This document shows positions 6,360-14,245 of a DNA stretch of 29,426 nucleotides, in pieces. Position numbers and translations under genes: made by a program. The DNA is from Brucellaceae bacterium (GTDB lineage Bacteria; Pseudomonadota; Alphaproteobacteria; Rhizobiales; Rhizobiaceae), in contig JACKJW010000022.1 of the NCBI GenBank assembly GCA_020637755.1, forward strand, positions 1 to 29,426, in the 5' to 3' direction. The notes beneath the pieces were generated by a model. That model had not been told where the DNA came from. It saw nothing but the letters and a program-made list of their open reading frames with translations, and did no database searches. The stretch's first letter is position 1. Every line of letters starts with the position of its first letter.

Positions 6360-8153
6360 ATGACCGCTGCTGACGCCACCGAGGGCGCCCCCGCCCGCCC
6401 GACGATTTCACCCCTGCTCACCGCCAAGGTGCGCGCACATCTGGCTTTCATCTATCCGCGAGAGGATTGCGACACATTGACCGCCCGCGTGCTGGAAGCT
6501 TTCTGGCCTTCGGAGCACCGGCACCAGTGCCGCCCGATGCGCCGCAGGCTGAACGCGCCGGTCTGGTCGGAAAAGGACTGCGTGCTCATCACCTATGGCA
6601 ACACGCTCATGGATGGAGAAAACACGCCGCTGACGCTGCTCGATGATTTCCTCACGCATCATGTCGGCGAGCTCATCAACAGCGTCCATGTGCTGCCGTT
6701 CTTCCCCTGGACCTCGGATGACGGGTTCGCCGTTGTCGACTACACCAAGGTCAATGCCGAACTGGGGAGCTGGGATCACCTTTCGCGCATTTCCGGCCAC
6801 CACAAGCTGATGGCAGACCTCGTGCTGAACCACGTGTCGAGCCTGCATCCGTGGTTCGTGCAGTACCGGCAGGACCAGGAGCCGGGACGCGGCTATTTCA
6901 TTGATGCCGACCCGGCCGCCGACCTGAGCCAGGTGGTGCGCCCGCGCCCGCATCCGCTGCTGCGCCGAGTAGAGACACCATCGGGTGAAAAGCACGTCTG
7001 GTGTACCTTTTCCCATGACCAGGTGGACCTGAATTTCGCCAATCCGGACCTGCTGATCGAATTCGTGCGCATCATCCGCCTGTTCCTTGAGCAGGGAGTC
7101 ACGATCATCCGGCTGGATGCCGTTGCCTTCATCTGGAAGGTGATCGGAACGGGATGCATGCATCTGCCCGAGACCCACGAGATCGTGAAGCTGATGCGCA
7201 CGCTCGCTGACTACAGCCGCGAGCCGATGGTGCTGATCACCGAGACCAATGTGCCGAACCGCGAGAACCTTTCCTATTTCGGAAACCGCAACGAGGCGCA
7301 TGCGATCTACAATTTCCCGCTGCCGCCGCTTTCCTTGCATGCGCTGATCACCGGCAACGCGTCCGTGCTGACCAAGTGGCAGCGCCGCATGCCGCCGGCA
7401 CCGGCCGGATGCTTCTATTTCAATTTCACCGCCTCCCATGACGGTATCGGCGTGCGTGCCGCCGAGGGCTACCTGACGGACACGGAACTGATGGGCATGA
7501 TCAGCGCAATACGGGATGTGGGCGGGCTGGTCTCGATGCGCGCCATGCCGGACGGGTCGGTGCGGCCCTACGAAATCAATGTCGGGCTGTGGGATGCCAT
7601 GCTGGCGGGGCCGGGCGGCGAGACGCATCGCAAGGCGCGGTTCCTGGCTTCACAGACGATCATGATGGCGCTGGAGGGTATTCCCGCCTTCTACATCCAT
7701 TCCCTGCTTGCCACACCGAACGATACCGACCGGGTCGAGCGAACTGGCCACAACCGCTCCATCAACCGGCATCAATGGAACTACCCGGAACTGGAACGCC
7801 TGCTGGAGGACGGGAACAGCGAGCAGGCGCAGGTGTTCGGTGAGATGATGCGGCGAATCTCCATCCGGCGCAGGCAGAGCGCCTTCCATCCCAACGCCAC
7901 GCAGATGACGCTCGATTTCGGCTCCGGCATCTTCGCCATCTGGCGCCAGAGCCGTGACCGGACGCAGTCCATCTTCGCCCTTCATTCGGTTTCCGACCGC
8001 GAGCAGGTGGTGCCGCTCGACCGCATCAACCTCATCGAGAACGAGCCCTGGGTGGACTTGCTCTCGGACGAGCCGGTTGACGAGCCGCGCGGCGAAATCG
8101 TGCTCGCGCCCTACCAGAGCCGCTGGATCTCCAACATCCTGCCCGAGCGCTGA
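6360..8153 (+). CDS. GH13_18 sugar phosphorylase, probable glucosylglycerate phosphorylase
   Basis: This cytosolic enzyme of 597 residues belongs to the sucrose-phosphorylase subfamily of GH13, which splits an alpha-glucoside with phosphate to give glucose 1-phosphate. Barrel motifs are present: HVLPFFPWTSDDGFAVVDY (110-128), the nucleophile D253 in IRLDAVAFIWK, the acid/base E295 in LITETNVPN, and transition-state stabiliser D361 in ASHDGIG. Length near 600 rather than 490-500 and the N-terminal extension fit the glucosylglycerate phosphorylase branch (E. coli YcjM-like) better than true sucrose phosphorylases. The nearby gpgS and phosphatase genes support this reading, which remains an inference. 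No Shine-Dalgarno is visible ahead of the ATG at 6360, so translation may be leaderless or the site weak. Confidence 0.85.
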   Translation: MTAADATEGAPARPTISPLLTAKVRAHLAFIYPREDCDTLTARVLEAFWPSEHRHQCRPMRRRLNAPVWSEKDCVLITYGNTLMDGENTPLTLLDDFLTHHVGELINSVHVLPFFPWTSDDGFAVVDYTKVNAELGSWDHLSRISGHHKLMADLVLNHVSSLHPWFVQYRQDQEPGRGYFIDADPAADLSQVVRPRPHPLLRRVETPSGEKHVWCTFSHDQVDLNFANPDLLIEFVRIIRLFLEQGVTIIRLDAVAFIWKVIGTGCMHLPETHEIVKLMRTLADYSREPMVLITETNVPNRENLSYFGNRNEAHAIYNFPLPPLSLHALITGNASVLTKWQRRMPPAPAGCFYFNFTASHDGIGVRAAEGYLTDTELMGMISAIRDVGGLVSMRAMPDGSVRPYEINVGLWDAMLAGPGGETHRKARFLASQTIMMALEGIPAFYIHSLLATPNDTDRVERTGHNRSINRHQWNYPELERLLEDGNSEQAQVFGEMMRRISIRRRQSAFHPNATQMTLDFGSGIFAIWRQSRDRTQSIFALHSVSDREQVVPLDRINLIENEPWVDLLSDEPVDEPRGEIVLAPYQSRWISNILPER

Positions 8154-8202
8154 GTCCGCTCCGGCAGGTTCGGCAAAGATGGCGGTCCGCCAGGCTGCCA
8201 CC

Positions 8203-8228
8203 CCTCATTTTCACCCCTGCGGGCGATT
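8203..8228 (+). promoter_or_regulatory. Shared upstream element, copy 1 (candidate LuxR-type operator)
   Basis: The 26-bp segment starts CCTCATTTTCACCCC and ends CGGGCGATT. It matches a second copy at 14127-14152 at 23 of 26 positions. Its core TCACCC-N4-GGGCGA is an inverted repeat with one mismatch. It runs directly into a possible -35 (TTGAAC, 8227-8232) with a weak -10 (AATCCT, 8250-8255) at 17-nt spacing. The start codon of the di-heme cytochrome gene lies 81 nt downstream. An activator bound here would contact RNA polymerase as a class II activator does. Confidence 0.6.
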
Positions 8229-8309
8229 GAACCGGTCTGATGCCGGTGCAATCCTGCCGTGAACGGCTGGCCTGGCTGCCGGCAGATCGTGGACGTCGGG
8301 GAGTGTGCC

Positions 8310-10187
8310 ATGGGAACCGTCAAGCAACGAAACCTTACCGGCATGCTGACGGCTGCCTTCATTGGCCTGCTTGGCTCCGCCGCGGCCGATGAGGAATGGG
8401 CGCCCGCGCAAGGCTGGAATGCGGATGACCTCGCGCGCTGGTATTCGCTGAGCCAGGGCTCTCGCCTGATCCCGGTCGATTGGCTGGACCACCTGGTTAC
8501 GCCTGACGGCGAACCGTTTTCCGGGCGTCGGGCCTTTGCGGCCTACGGTTACCGGTACATGCGCGACGCCGACCGCTGGCCAGCAGGGTTCGTCACCGAC
8601 AAGGATGAAGCGGGACGGGAATGGCTGGGGCTGACCTGTGCGGCCTGCCACACGTCGCACCTTGTGGCCAACGGAACGCAGGTGGTTATCCATGGCGGGC
8701 AATCCATGGCGGATTTCCAGTCCTTCACCCAGGACCTTTTCAAGGCAGTGAACGGGCTGACCACCGACGGCGCGGCGGCGGCGCGGCTTGCAGCAAACAC
8801 AGGCGTGGAGGAAGCAAGGCTCAAGCGCCAAATGACGGACTGGCTGGCCTATCGAGGACGCATCCAGGCCACCTATGACGGGCAGCACTGGGGCCACGGC
8901 CGTACCGATGCCGTCGGTGTCATCCTTGCCACGACGGCATCGGTGGCCGATCCCGGCGGCACGGCCTCCATCCCGCCCAGCAACGCACCGGTCAGCTTTC
9001 CCTACATCTGGAACACAAACCAGCAGGCGCGGCTCCAGCACAATGGCATCGTGTCCAATGGCGATGATTACGGGCCATTCGCGGTCACCAAGCTGGGCGC
9101 ACTCATCCGCAACTGGACGGAGGTTTTTGGCGTCTTTGCGTCGGCCCGGCTCGACGCCAGGACCTTGGTGCTCGACACGTCGGTCAATATCGCCAACCTG
9201 CTGGAGCTTGAGCAGATCCTTGCGCGCCTGAAGCCGCCGCGCTGGCCTGCGGCGTTCGGACCTCTCGACGAAGCAAAGCGCAAACGGGGCGCGGTGCTCT
9301 ACCGCGCGCACTGCATTGCCTGTCACGGCCTCGCCGATCCGGACGACCTGTCGGTGCAATGGCCGCTCAAGGCGAAACCGGAAGATCCCGCAAGCGGCCC
9401 CTTCGTGCTGCTGCAGCCGCTGGTGGACCCTTCCGTGATGACGGCGATGCAGCAGGCCAATGCGCCGCGCAGCGCCGGGCTGATTGGTACCGATCCGCTG
9501 ATGGCCTGCAATGCCGCGCTTCATGTGGCACCTGCCGGATTGCTGGAAGGCACGGAAAAGCGGATCACCATCCAGCGTGCGGACCCGCCGGTCACTTATG
9601 GTAAATACGCCATCTCGACGGAAATGCTGACCACGCTGATGCTGCTCGACATGGGCAACCGGCGCATGGAGCTTTTCAAGGCCTATGCCGAAGACCAGTC
9701 TTCCGGTGCCGCGCACTGGATCCGTTCGCTGTTCAGCCAGACGCCGGACGAGGGCTACAAGCCATCCTCCTACGATCCGGCCTTGCCCGGCAGCGCGCTG
9801 GACCAGTTCCTCGGCCGCTGTGCCGACGACACGATGCGCGCGGCCATGCGTGATCCGGCACAGCCGGTACCGGCCTACAAGGCGCGGCCGTTGAGCGGCA
9901 TCTGGGCCACCGCGCCCTATCTGCACAACGGCTCCATTCCGACGCTGCATGACCTGCTGTTGCCGCAGACCGAGCGTCCGGCGGTCTTCGGCTATCTCGA
10001 CGGCACCTATGACACGGTGAAGGCCGGATTGAAGGACCGTAGCGGCATTGCCGGGGCTTCGATTCTCGCGGTCCGCGATGCCACAGGCGCGCCGGTTCCC
10101 GGCAACTGGAATGGCGGGCACGAATACGGAACCGGCCTCAATGAGGCCGAGCGTCTCGATCTCGTCGAATATCTCAAGGGGTTGTGA
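8310..10187 (+). CDS. RoxA-like di-heme cytochrome c peroxidase-family protein
   Basis: This exported 625-residue c-type cytochrome has a signal peptide (about residues 1-26, LLGSAAA then DEEW). Two covalent haem sites are seen: CAACH at 110-114 and CIACH at 335-339. GHGRTDA (196-202) and the C-terminal APYLHNGSIPTLHDLL, with the following ERP, are features of the RoxA/RoxB-related di-heme peroxidase group, which also resembles MauG and bacterial di-haem peroxidases. Length is close to RoxA. Family members range from rubber dioxygenases to uncharacterised peroxidases, so the substrate is unknown. The start at 8310 has GGGGAG upstream; an in-frame ATG at 8259 would spoil the signal peptide. 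It forms an operon with the subtilase 2 nt downstream. Confidence 0.85.
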   Translation: MGTVKQRNLTGMLTAAFIGLLGSAAADEEWAPAQGWNADDLARWYSLSQGSRLIPVDWLDHLVTPDGEPFSGRRAFAAYGYRYMRDADRWPAGFVTDKDEAGREWLGLTCAACHTSHLVANGTQVVIHGGQSMADFQSFTQDLFKAVNGLTTDGAAAARLAANTGVEEARLKRQMTDWLAYRGRIQATYDGQHWGHGRTDAVGVILATTASVADPGGTASIPPSNAPVSFPYIWNTNQQARLQHNGIVSNGDDYGPFAVTKLGALIRNWTEVFGVFASARLDARTLVLDTSVNIANLLELEQILARLKPPRWPAAFGPLDEAKRKRGAVLYRAHCIACHGLADPDDLSVQWPLKAKPEDPASGPFVLLQPLVDPSVMTAMQQANAPRSAGLIGTDPLMACNAALHVAPAGLLEGTEKRITIQRADPPVTYGKYAISTEMLTTLMLLDMGNRRMELFKAYAEDQSSGAAHWIRSLFSQTPDEGYKPSSYDPALPGSALDQFLGRCADDTMRAAMRDPAQPVPAYKARPLSGIWATAPYLHNGSIPTLHDLLLPQTERPAVFGYLDGTYDTVKAGLKDRSGIAGASILAVRDATGAPVPGNWNGGHEYGTGLNEAERLDLVEYLKGL

Positions 10188-10189
10188 CG

Positions 10190-11923
10190 ATGCGCATGGT
10201 GCTGGCACTCGTCATCCTGGTCCTTTCGCAGGTCTCCAGCGCCTTGGCACAAAAGGTCACGGTCTGTCTGCCGGGTCTGCCCTGCCCCTCCAAACAGGGA
10301 GCCGGTCCCGCGGGTGCGGAGCCGACTGACAAAGGCGGCTTCACGATCAAGATCAGGCCGGCCGGCCCGGTGCGAAGCACACCGCGGCTGCGGCCTTCTC
10401 ACCCGCGCGAAGCAGTCACCCCGGCGCGGCCGAAGGATGCCTCCAAACCCGCAATGAGACCCGCTGTCGAGGCCGCGCGCCCGTCTCCGGCTCCCCGGAG
10501 CGCGCTCATGGCGCCGGTACCGCCACTGCCGAGCTGGGCAGGGCTTGAGGTGGTTGAAGCTCCGGCGCTGACAGCCGGGGACCGGGTGGCCTCCCGGGTG
10601 CGGTTCATCATCCGGCTGGACGTGCAGCGGCTGCAGGCCGAGGGGCTTGACCCGCAAACCGTCAGCGTCGAAGCGCTGGCGCAGCGTTTCGGCCTGCAGG
10701 TGTTCCAGATCCGATCCATCCAGCGCCGTCATCTGCCCGGTTTCATTGCCGACCTGACGCCGGCACAGGCTGCGGCGCTTGCAGCCGATCCGGTCATTGC
10801 GCGGATTTCGCCTGACACGGTGCTGCGCCCTGCCGGGGATGTTCCGTTGTCATGGGGCCTCGACCGTCTGGACCAGCCCGCGTTGCCGCTTGACGGGCAT
10901 TATGAACGCCAGCCGAGCCGGGGCGGTGCGCGGGTCTACCTTTTGGATTCGGGCATCGACGCCGGTCATCCGGACCTTGAGGGGCGGACAAGTTTCGGTG
11001 CGGCTTTCGTGCCCGTGGTGCCGGAAGCCTTTTCGGTTGTCTGTCATCTGCATGGCACGGCCATGGCCTCGCTGATTGCGGGACGGACCATGGGTGTTGT
11101 CTCCGATGTGCAGGTCATCGACGTGACAATCCTGCCCTGCGTTCCGGGCGAGGCCGGGCAGGCCTCGGCGCTGGTGGAAGCCATGCATTGGCTTTTTGAC
11201 CGCGAACTGACCATGGAGCCGCGCAAGCCTGCCGTCGTCAATCTGAGCCTGACAGGCCCCAAATCGGCCGATGTCAATGACTGGATCGCCAAGGCTGCCG
11301 ATTACGGAATCGCCATCGTGGCGGCGGCAGGCAACGAGGCTGGCGATGCGTGTGATTATTCACCCGCTTCGGCGCCGCAGGCAATCACGGTGGCAGCGCG
11401 GGGCCCGGACGACGAACGTGCCGCATTTTCAAATGGTGGCCCTTGCATCGACATCGATGCGCCCGGCGTTCTGGTGACCGCAGCGTCTGCCGCCAATCAT
11501 GACAGGCCCTATGCGAGCAACGGAACATCGGCAGCGGCGGCCCATGTCTCCGGTGTGCTGGCCCGGAACCTGGTGGAGGTGGAGGCCGGGCTTCCCAGTG
11601 CACTCGTGCTGACCAATGCGGCCATGATCACGCCAGCGGGGACACCGAAGGACAAGGGTGCACTTCTGGTGCAGGCGGATTCGCCGCTGCGGTTTGATTG
11701 CCGGGTGGCTGTGGACGTCGCTTCGCTCAATATCCGCACAGGTCCGGGAACCGGAGATGATGTGGTGGCGCAGGCTGCCCCGGGCGCGCGTATCGAGGTC
11801 AAGACGATTGAGGGCGATTGGGCCGAGGTGCGCCTTGCCAGCGGTGCCACGGGCTGGGCCGCGATCCGGCACAAGGGCGCCATCTTGCTGGAAACAGCCT
11901 CTGGAGACAGGCCGTGCAACTAG
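10190..11923 (+). CDS. Secreted S8 subtilisin-family serine protease with C-terminal SH3 domain
   Basis: This exported protease has 577 residues. The signal peptide ends near SALA-QK (residue 20). A Pro/Ala-rich linker covers about 30-115. An I9-like propeptide region covers about 135-212 (LPGFIADLTPAQAAALAADP). The catalytic domain carries D253 in LLDSGID, H288 in HLHGTAMAS, the oxyanion asparagine N382 in AAAGNEAGD, and S447 in SNGTSAAAAHVSG, so the triad is complete. A bacterial SH3 domain (about 505-568, SLNIRTGPGT ... GWAAIR) suggests binding to the cell wall. AAGGGG lies 8 nt before this ATG; the GTG at 10184 is too close to it. The start follows the cytochrome stop by 2 nt. The stop codon overlaps that of the convergent LuxR gene (shared CTAG). 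Confidence 0.92.
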   Translation: MRMVLALVILVLSQVSSALAQKVTVCLPGLPCPSKQGAGPAGAEPTDKGGFTIKIRPAGPVRSTPRLRPSHPREAVTPARPKDASKPAMRPAVEAARPSPAPRSALMAPVPPLPSWAGLEVVEAPALTAGDRVASRVRFIIRLDVQRLQAEGLDPQTVSVEALAQRFGLQVFQIRSIQRRHLPGFIADLTPAQAAALAADPVIARISPDTVLRPAGDVPLSWGLDRLDQPALPLDGHYERQPSRGGARVYLLDSGIDAGHPDLEGRTSFGAAFVPVVPEAFSVVCHLHGTAMASLIAGRTMGVVSDVQVIDVTILPCVPGEAGQASALVEAMHWLFDRELTMEPRKPAVVNLSLTGPKSADVNDWIAKAADYGIAIVAAAGNEAGDACDYSPASAPQAITVAARGPDDERAAFSNGGPCIDIDAPGVLVTAASAANHDRPYASNGTSAAAAHVSGVLARNLVEVEAGLPSALVLTNAAMITPAGTPKDKGALLVQADSPLRFDCRVAVDVASLNIRTGPGTGDDVVAQAAPGARIEVKTIEGDWAEVRLASGATGWAAIRHKGAILLETASGDRPCN

Positions 11924-13113
11924 CCCGCGTCCTGATCCTTCGGCAAGACGCCACCAACGGCATAATGCACCGCAGCCGACAGGTTGCGCACCATCTGGAT
12001 GAGATCGGTCCGGTTGGCAGAATTCGTCTTGCGCATCAGACTGCGGATCTGGGTTTTCACCGTGTCCAGCGAGCGGCAGCGGATATCGGCGATATCCTGG
12101 TTGGAGCGGCCGGCAGCGATGAGTTCCAGCACGTCAGCCTCGGCCTTGGAGAGGGCATAAAAGGTGCAGATTCGCTCCATATCAACGCCCACGGGGCGGC
12201 TGGTGTCCAGTACGGTCAGCAGGCGGCAACCGCGTCCGAGGTGTCCGGTGTGGGCATTGTCCTCTGCCGGACAGATCTCGATAAAGAGCGCGTTGCCGGG
12301 GCCGTCGAGGTGGACGACGATGGCCTCCTTGCGCGCTCGCGCGCCGAAGCGGCCATGGGCACGGTCATCGGCAATAAGCGCGTGATAGCGCTCGGCGTGA
12401 TCTCCGGCGCAGATCTGGAGCTGCCCCGCGGGCGAGAGGCGGAAGACCGGAAGTTCGGCCATGATCCGTTCCATCTCGCCGTTGCGGTAGATGATCCGCC
12501 CTTTCGGATCGAGAAGGGCGACGCCCTGTTCAAACGTGTTGATCAGCCGCTCGAAGGCCGATTGAAGGCGCAGTTGATGTTCGAGTGGCCGGGCGAGTCC
12601 GATGGACTTGGCGACATGCGGCAGGAAATTGAGAGCCTTGCGTTTCTCCGCCTCGGTGATCGGGCCACGATCACGCCCGAATTGCAGCGCGAAGCGGTCG
12701 ATGGTCAGAAGGTCCTTGTTGAGCAGGGAGCCTGCGCGGTGTTTCAGCCCATGGGAGAGCATGAAACGGGTATTCTCCTGCATGAGAAGCGTCTCGACGG
12801 AATCAAAGAGGTGGATATCGCTGACCAGTTCGATGGGGTCGGTCATGGCCGACAATCGGGCAAAACGGCCCTGGTCGCGCAATTCCAGCTCGTTGAACCG
12901 GTCGAGAAAGTCGCCGACGACCACCGGATCGTAGTTGTTGGAGAACATGCGCGAGACGACCTGTTCGGTTCCGCCGTCAAGCTGCACCTCAAAGACAAAG
13001 GCACCGGCAGCGCCGAGCTTGTGGGCGAGGCGTGTCAGCAGGGCAGGCCAGATTGCCGGATCGAGCGCAGCATCATAGATGCGCGCGATCAGATCGACGT
13101 CGTCGGCATCCAT
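11920..13113 (-). CDS. LuxR-family transcriptional regulator with PAS-like sensor region
   Basis: The product has 397 residues. The C-terminal LuxR/GerE helix-turn-helix lies at about 317-378, starting YALSKAEADVLELIAAGRSN and including SLDTVKTQIRSLMRKTNSANRTDLI, with the usual spacing of T-V-K in the recognition helix. The middle (about 200-300) has a PAS-like stretch, GVALLDPKGRIIYRNGEMERI. The N-terminal region (DLIARIYDAALDPAIWPALL) resembles the uncharacterised sensor half common to alphaproteobacterial LuxR solos. No acyl-homoserine-lactone domain is evident. It lies between two exported-protein units on the opposite strand; two of those units share an upstream dyad, making this the likely regulator. 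A GGAG lies 11 nt before the ATG, a slightly long spacing. Confidence 0.88.
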   Translation of the reverse strand: MDADDVDLIARIYDAALDPAIWPALLTRLAHKLGAAGAFVFEVQLDGGTEQVVSRMFSNNYDPVVVGDFLDRFNELELRDQGRFARLSAMTDPIELVSDIHLFDSVETLLMQENTRFMLSHGLKHRAGSLLNKDLLTIDRFALQFGRDRGPITEAEKRKALNFLPHVAKSIGLARPLEHQLRLQSAFERLINTFEQGVALLDPKGRIIYRNGEMERIMAELPVFRLSPAGQLQICAGDHAERYHALIADDRAHGRFGARARKEAIVVHLDGPGNALFIEICPAEDNAHTGHLGRGCRLLTVLDTSRPVGVDMERICTFYALSKAEADVLELIAAGRSNQDIADIRCRSLDTVKTQIRSLMRKTNSANRTDLIQMVRNLSAAVHYAVGGVLPKDQDAG

Positions 13114-13171
13114 GACGTCTGGTGCTCCCCCACGGAACGCCTGTCACCAGTCATCATGGTGCAGGCAACAT

Positions 13172-13198
13172 CCCCATTTCAACCTCAAGGCACATATT
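13172..13198 (+). promoter_or_regulatory. Possible degenerate third copy of the shared element
   Basis: CCCCATTTCAACCTC at 13172-13186 matches the first 15 bases of the shared element (CCTCATTTTCACCCC) at 11 positions. It lies in the divergent space between the LuxR gene and the exported-protein gene. The dyad half-sites are poorly kept, so this is a weak call included for comparison only. Confidence 0.2.
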
Positions 13199-13244
13199 CC
13201 GCAAGTGCCGCCGGGTGGCAATGTTTTTCTGGTCTGGTGTGTCC

Positions 13245-14111
13245 ATGTGGCTGAAATGGCTGAAACGGCTGTCTTATGGCCTGACGGCGTGTGTTCTTGC
13301 CGTCGCCGGATCCGTGTTCGCATTGACGAATCCCGAACCATGGACAGGCGAAGAAGTTCACCGGCTTGCCATTCAACTCAATGAAGCCGCGGCCATCGGC
13401 GTGCCGCACGGCTATCTCGCCTCGGCTGAGGATCGCCGCCAGAATGGCGCTCTGCTGGCCAAGGTGGAGGAAGGTGCCGTCCTGGATGCGCAAGCCTCGG
13501 CAGCATACCGCCGTGCCTATCAGGCGATCCTGGCCGAAAACCAGTCTTTCCTTGCGCGGTTCGATGCGGAATTGAGCGTGCTGAGGGATCACGCCCCGGA
13601 CATCGCCAACAATGATGGCGGAGCGGGCATCCCCGGACGGCACGACCATCACGACCTGTCGGCGCGGCGCAATTTTTCCGGCCTTCTTTCCTCGCTCCAG
13701 TCTCTCGACGAAGCGAAGGGAATTGCCGCAGGGCAGCAGCGGATCGTGACGGCAACGCGGGCCTACAAGGACCTCGTTGATCTCATTTCCCATCTGGGCG
13801 TGGCGCCGCACACCGTTTCTGTTCCCTATAAGCCAGCCCCCAAGCCCTGGCCCGACGCGCGCCTTGGCAACAGTTTCGAGGCCATGCTCGCGGCCTTCAA
13901 GGAGGCGCAGTTCGAGCCGGTCAACTCGCCGGCCTACTGGGCGGCGATTGACCGCGGCATCGCCGCCTACGAGGCGCTGATCCTGGCCGTCCAGGAGCGG
14001 ATCGTGGAGCGCCTCCAGCCATGGGAGCGGCGGTTCTCCGGCCGTTTCCTGTCGCCTCAGACGCTGGCTCCGCCCGTCACGCTGGATCGCGTGCTGCGCA
14101 AACGGCCCTGA
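13245..14111 (+). CDS. Exported or membrane-anchored helical protein, unknown function
   Basis: From the ATG at 13245 the product has 288 residues. The N-terminus MWLKWLKRLSYGLTACVLAV has a basic region followed by a hydrophobic stretch, and reads as a signal peptide or anchor ending near VFA-LTN. The rest is soluble and mostly helical, with a His/Asp-rich spot GRHDHHDLSARRNF near the middle and a Lys/Pro-rich loop VPYKPAPKPWPD. I do not recognise a family. An alternative ATG at 13221 would add 8 residues (MFFWSGVS); neither start has a strong ribosome site. The gene is divergent from the LuxR regulator and upstream of the propeller-like gene, within the exported-protein island. No catalytic motif is seen. 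Confidence 0.7.
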   Translation: MWLKWLKRLSYGLTACVLAVAGSVFALTNPEPWTGEEVHRLAIQLNEAAAIGVPHGYLASAEDRRQNGALLAKVEEGAVLDAQASAAYRRAYQAILAENQSFLARFDAELSVLRDHAPDIANNDGGAGIPGRHDHHDLSARRNFSGLLSSLQSLDEAKGIAAGQQRIVTATRAYKDLVDLISHLGVAPHTVSVPYKPAPKPWPDARLGNSFEAMLAAFKEAQFEPVNSPAYWAAIDRGIAAYEALILAVQERIVERLQPWERRFSGRFLSPQTLAPPVTLDRVLRKRP

Positions 14112-14126
14112 ATTTCATCGACCGGT

Positions 14127-14152
14127 CCTCATTTTCACCCCGCCGGGTGATT
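14127..14152 (+). promoter_or_regulatory. Shared upstream element, copy 2 (candidate LuxR-type operator)
   Basis: This copy has the perfect dyad TCACCC-N4-GGGTGA (14135-14150) preceded by CCTCATTT. It is 23/26 identical to the copy at 8203-8228. A -35-like TTGGCA (14152-14157) overlaps its end, and TAGCCT (14174-14179) follows at 16-nt spacing. The start codon of the propeller-like gene is 93 nt further on. The arrangement is the same as at copy 1. Confidence 0.62.
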
Positions 14153-14245
14153 TGGCAGCGTGCATGGCGCGCCTAGCCTCCTGCCGAATGCCGTCATTGC
14201 GCTTCGCCTCCCGGAGCCACGGACGGACAGACACGGAGGACCACG

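Noticed and set aside
4954..6363. A 469-codon plus-strand frame opposite the lytic transglycosylase
   Set aside because: Shadow frame; the minus strand has a signal peptide, catalytic Glu and PG-binding domain.
8138..8176. Short inverted repeat GAGCG/CGCTC after the phosphorylase stop as a terminator
   Set aside because: Only a 5-bp stem and no T run.
8310..10187. Calling the cytochrome a rubber oxygenase (RoxA)
   Set aside because: Only family-level features are visible; RoxA substrate residues cannot be confirmed and most family members are uncharacterised.
8211..10208. A 665-codon open frame on the minus strand opposite the di-heme cytochrome
   Set aside because: High-GC shadow frame; composition is Arg/Gly/His-rich with no domain, while the plus strand has two haem motifs and a signal peptide.
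11818..13254. A 478-codon plus-strand frame opposite the LuxR regulator
   Set aside because: Shadow frame; the minus-strand product has a clear LuxR helix-turn-helix.
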